Positions 23,721 to 25,448 of a stretch of 25,448 bases of DNA are shown here, one piece after another; the stretch's first letter is position 1, and each line of letters opens with the position of its first letter. The stretch comes from an uncultured Eubacteriales bacterium (GTDB lineage: Bacteria; Bacillota; Clostridia; Oscillospirales; QAMX01): NCBI GenBank assembly GCA_900551265.1, contig URVL01000013.1, positions 1-25,448 on the forward strand, read 5' to 3'. Below the pieces are notes generated by a model. That model was not told the DNA's origin and did no database searches. It was given only the letters and a program-made list of their open reading frames with translations. The translations under genes were made by a program, and so were the position numbers.

Positions 23721-24242
23721 TTACCTGACGTACACAACAAAGTCTTCTTTTCTCGGCGCGGCGGCAGGATGTTCACAGTCCGGATAACCGAGCGCGCAGG
23801 AACCGACGCCGACGAGCTCCTTTTCAACGCCCCACTTCTTTAAAAGCGCCTTGCCCTCCTCGCTTTCAAACATTTGACGCGTGCGATGGATCCAAATGGA
23901 TCCCAGGCCCAGCGCATAGGCGGCATTGTACATATTGCCGAGACCCAGGCAGGCGTCCTCAAAAGGCGTGGCCTTGCCCTGTTCCGCAAAAGCAAGAATT
24001 ACGGTTGGTGCGCCGTAATAGGGATCCGTACCGCTTTTACCCATCACGGCGGCGTTCATCTCCGCAATCTTTTTCCGTGCTTCCGGCTCCTGCACAACAA
24101 TATAAAACGCCCCCTGCTGGTTTCCGCCGCTGGGCGCATACTCGCCGGCCTTTAACACAGCTTCCAATTCACTGTCCTTAATCTGCTCGCTCTTAAACTT
24201 ACGGATGCTGCGCCGTCCCAGTAACATTTCCATTGCTTCCAT
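23721..24242 (-). CDS. nitroreductase family protein
   Basis: The 173-residue product belongs to the FMN-dependent nitroreductase fold. It has RRSIRKFKSEQI at 11-22 (the FMN phosphate-binding start), AGEYAPSGGNQQ, AYALGLGSIWIH and GVGSCALGYPD in the usual order. It would reduce a small organic compound with NAD(P)H; the substrate is unknown. A GTG at 24245 is in frame, but GGGAGGG has seven-base spacing to ATG 24242, so I use the ATG. It has its own promoter. Confidence 0.93.
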   Translation of the reverse strand: MEAMEMLLGRRSIRKFKSEQIKDSELEAVLKAGEYAPSGGNQQGAFYIVVQEPEARKKIAEMNAAVMGKSGTDPYYGAPTVILAFAEQGKATPFEDACLGLGNMYNAAYALGLGSIWIHRTRQMFESEEGKALLKKWGVEKELVGVGSCALGYPDCEHPAAAPRKEDFVVYVR

Positions 24243-24277
24243 CACAAAACCCTCCCATTTTTTTGATTTCTACATTC

Positions 24278-24306
24278 ATTTTACCACAGGAAGCAAAAAA
24301 ACGCAA
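24278..24306 (-). promoter_or_regulatory. promoter of the nitroreductase gene
   Basis: On the minus strand TTGCGT (24306-24301), a 17-base spacer and TAAAAT (24283-24278) lie 35 bases upstream of the start. Confidence 0.6.
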
Positions 24307-24341
24307 TCGGAACCCGGCGGAAAACCCGTCTTTCATACACA

Positions 24342-24376
24342 CAAAAACCCCCGGACGAACGGCTTCATCCGGGGGT
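24342..24376 (-). terminator. terminator of the sugar-phosphate kinase gene
   Basis: ACCCCCGGA (24347-24355) pairs with TCCGGGGGT (24368-24376). On the minus strand a run of five U residues follows (GGGGTTTTTG). It lies 29 bases after the stop at 24406. Confidence 0.9.
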
Positions 24377-24405
24377 CTTTCCATTATGAATTTTTATGCA
24401 TGCCG

Positions 24406-25332
24406 TCAGATCCGCACGGCACGAAGGCCCGAAAAGAGCTTTAAAATATCCCGCCGCTGGGCCATACGCGTACCCTCGACTGTTACGCTGGCGCTGGCCG
24501 CCGCAACGGCATAACAGGCCGTGGTCTCAAAATACATGCGGTTGAGCCGCGAATGAAGAATTCCCGCCGTCATGACGTCGCCCGCGCCGACCGGCCCGCG
24601 AACCGGCACCTTCGGCGCCTGTACAAAGCAGGACTGCGCGCTGTTCATAAAAATCGCGCCTTCCGCGCCCATGGACACCACCACATTCTGCGCGCCCAGG
24701 CCAATGAGTTCCCGCGCTCCGCGGCAAATATCCTCATGCGAAGTAAATCTTTCGCCAAGCGTCGCCTCCAGCTCCTGCACGTTCGGCTTCACGAATACGG
24801 GCTTTGCCTTCAGTCCCTCGAGCAGCAGTTTGCCGCTCGTGTCCAGGAAAAGCTCACAGCCGCGCGTGCTGATGATCTGGCAGATCTGCCCGTATTGTTC
24901 CACCGGGAGGTTTGGCGGGGTGGAACCACAGAGCACAATACTGTTATCTCGCCGCACATACTGTGTCATCCGTTCCTTCAGGCGGTTGAAATCCGACTCG
25001 TGAATCTCAAACCCGGACTCGTTGATGTCCGTATGAACGCCGTTGTGGTCCACGATCTTAATATTGATACGCGTTTCCCCGGGCACGTCCACAAAGTCAC
25101 AGGGAATCGCCAGAGAAGTCAGATAGTCCTTAATAAACCTGCCGTTTTTTCCGGCAATGAACCCACACGTCATGGAGTCCGTCCCCATGACCTTCAAGGC
25201 GCGGCAAACATTGACGCCGCTGCCTCCGGCGTCGATTATCGTAGTAGCGACGTGATTGACCTTTCCCGGCTCGAAATCGGGAACGAGCAGCGTTCTGTCT
25301 ATGGCTGGGTTCATGGTAAAGGTTACTATCAT
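24406..25332 (-). CDS. fruK: PfkB-family sugar-phosphate kinase, probably 1-phosphofructokinase
   Basis: The 308-residue product has the FruK/LacC subfamily start VTFTMNPAIDRTL, the sugar-binding DAGGSGVNVCRALKVMG (34-50), KPNVQELEATLG (182-193) and the anion-hole/catalytic GPVGAGDVMTAG (246-257, with D252 as base). It would phosphorylate fructose 1-phosphate or tagatose 6-phosphate. The name fruK is a best guess because no fruA or fruR is in view. A GTG at 25341 is in frame, but GGAG is eight bases from ATG 25332, so I use the ATG. The 116 bases to the window edge show no promoter I trust. Confidence 0.85.
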   Translation of the reverse strand: MIVTFTMNPAIDRTLLVPDFEPGKVNHVATTIIDAGGSGVNVCRALKVMGTDSMTCGFIAGKNGRFIKDYLTSLAIPCDFVDVPGETRINIKIVDHNGVHTDINESGFEIHESDFNRLKERMTQYVRRDNSIVLCGSTPPNLPVEQYGQICQIISTRGCELFLDTSGKLLLEGLKAKPVFVKPNVQELEATLGERFTSHEDICRGARELIGLGAQNVVVSMGAEGAIFMNSAQSCFVQAPKVPVRGPVGAGDVMTAGILHSRLNRMYFETTACYAVAAASASVTVEGTRMAQRRDILKLFSGLRAVRI

Positions 25333-25448
25333 TTCATACACTCCGGATCTTCATAGTCGTTCGGTATTTCACCGCGTAGAAAAAGCGCCCTTTGTGTCGC
25401 TGTATTTTATACAAAAGGCACACATATTTATGATATCATTTTCAGGTA

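Overview
The window looks like a chromosomal segment of a fairly GC-rich member of the Bacillota, most likely class Clostridia. The evidence is a clostridial-order rnfCDGEAB operon, a CarD gene next to ispD and ispF, strong AGGAGG-type ribosome binding sites, GTG and TTG starts, and sigma-A-like promoters with 17-base spacers. Nothing in the sequence fixes the genus. No rRNA, tRNA, IS element, prophage or CRISPR array was seen.

Left part (1-11.6 kb). A two-gene unit on the minus strand encodes an Sfp-type phosphopantetheinyl transferase and, cut by the window edge, an APH-fold phosphotransferase. From a back-to-back promoter region a plus-strand pair starts: an MBOAT O-acyltransferase and a DHHW/AlgX-like exported partner, probably for acetylating a surface glycan. 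Next comes a long plus-strand operon with a good promoter at 4137-4165: rnfC, D, G, E, A, B (ion-pumping ferredoxin:NAD+ oxidoreductase), then a membrane-anchored glycoside-hydrolase-like protein, an ABC ATPase without a permease, and rnhA. It ends at a near-perfect bidirectional terminator at 11558-11587.

Right part (11.6-25.4 kb). All recognised genes are on the minus strand. In order of transcription from the right end they are a PfkB-family sugar-phosphate kinase, a nitroreductase, a small nucleotidyltransferase, a zinc-ribbon membrane protein, the sulfur-transfer operon iscS-thiI-cinA, a small-peptide/secreted-protein unit, comM, a divergent ung, and carD-ispD-ispF-alcohol dehydrogenase-amidohydrolase. 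The last operon links a transcription factor to isoprenoid precursor synthesis and two enzymes of unknown substrate.

The less ordinary parts are three. (1) Six DnaA-box-like sequences, two perfect and directly adjacent, lie in 86 bases between comM and ung (16404-16489) with a 12-bp palindrome among them, far from any dnaA gene. (2) The 18.1-19.35 kb region holds a 34-codon ORF with a very strong ribosome binding site upstream of an unknown secreted protein. (3) In the same region, a second shorter transcription unit has a matching promoter, and its 3' end also resembles that of the secreted-protein gene. It may be the remnant of a tandem paralogue, or a small RNA. The rest is well-known housekeeping metabolism.
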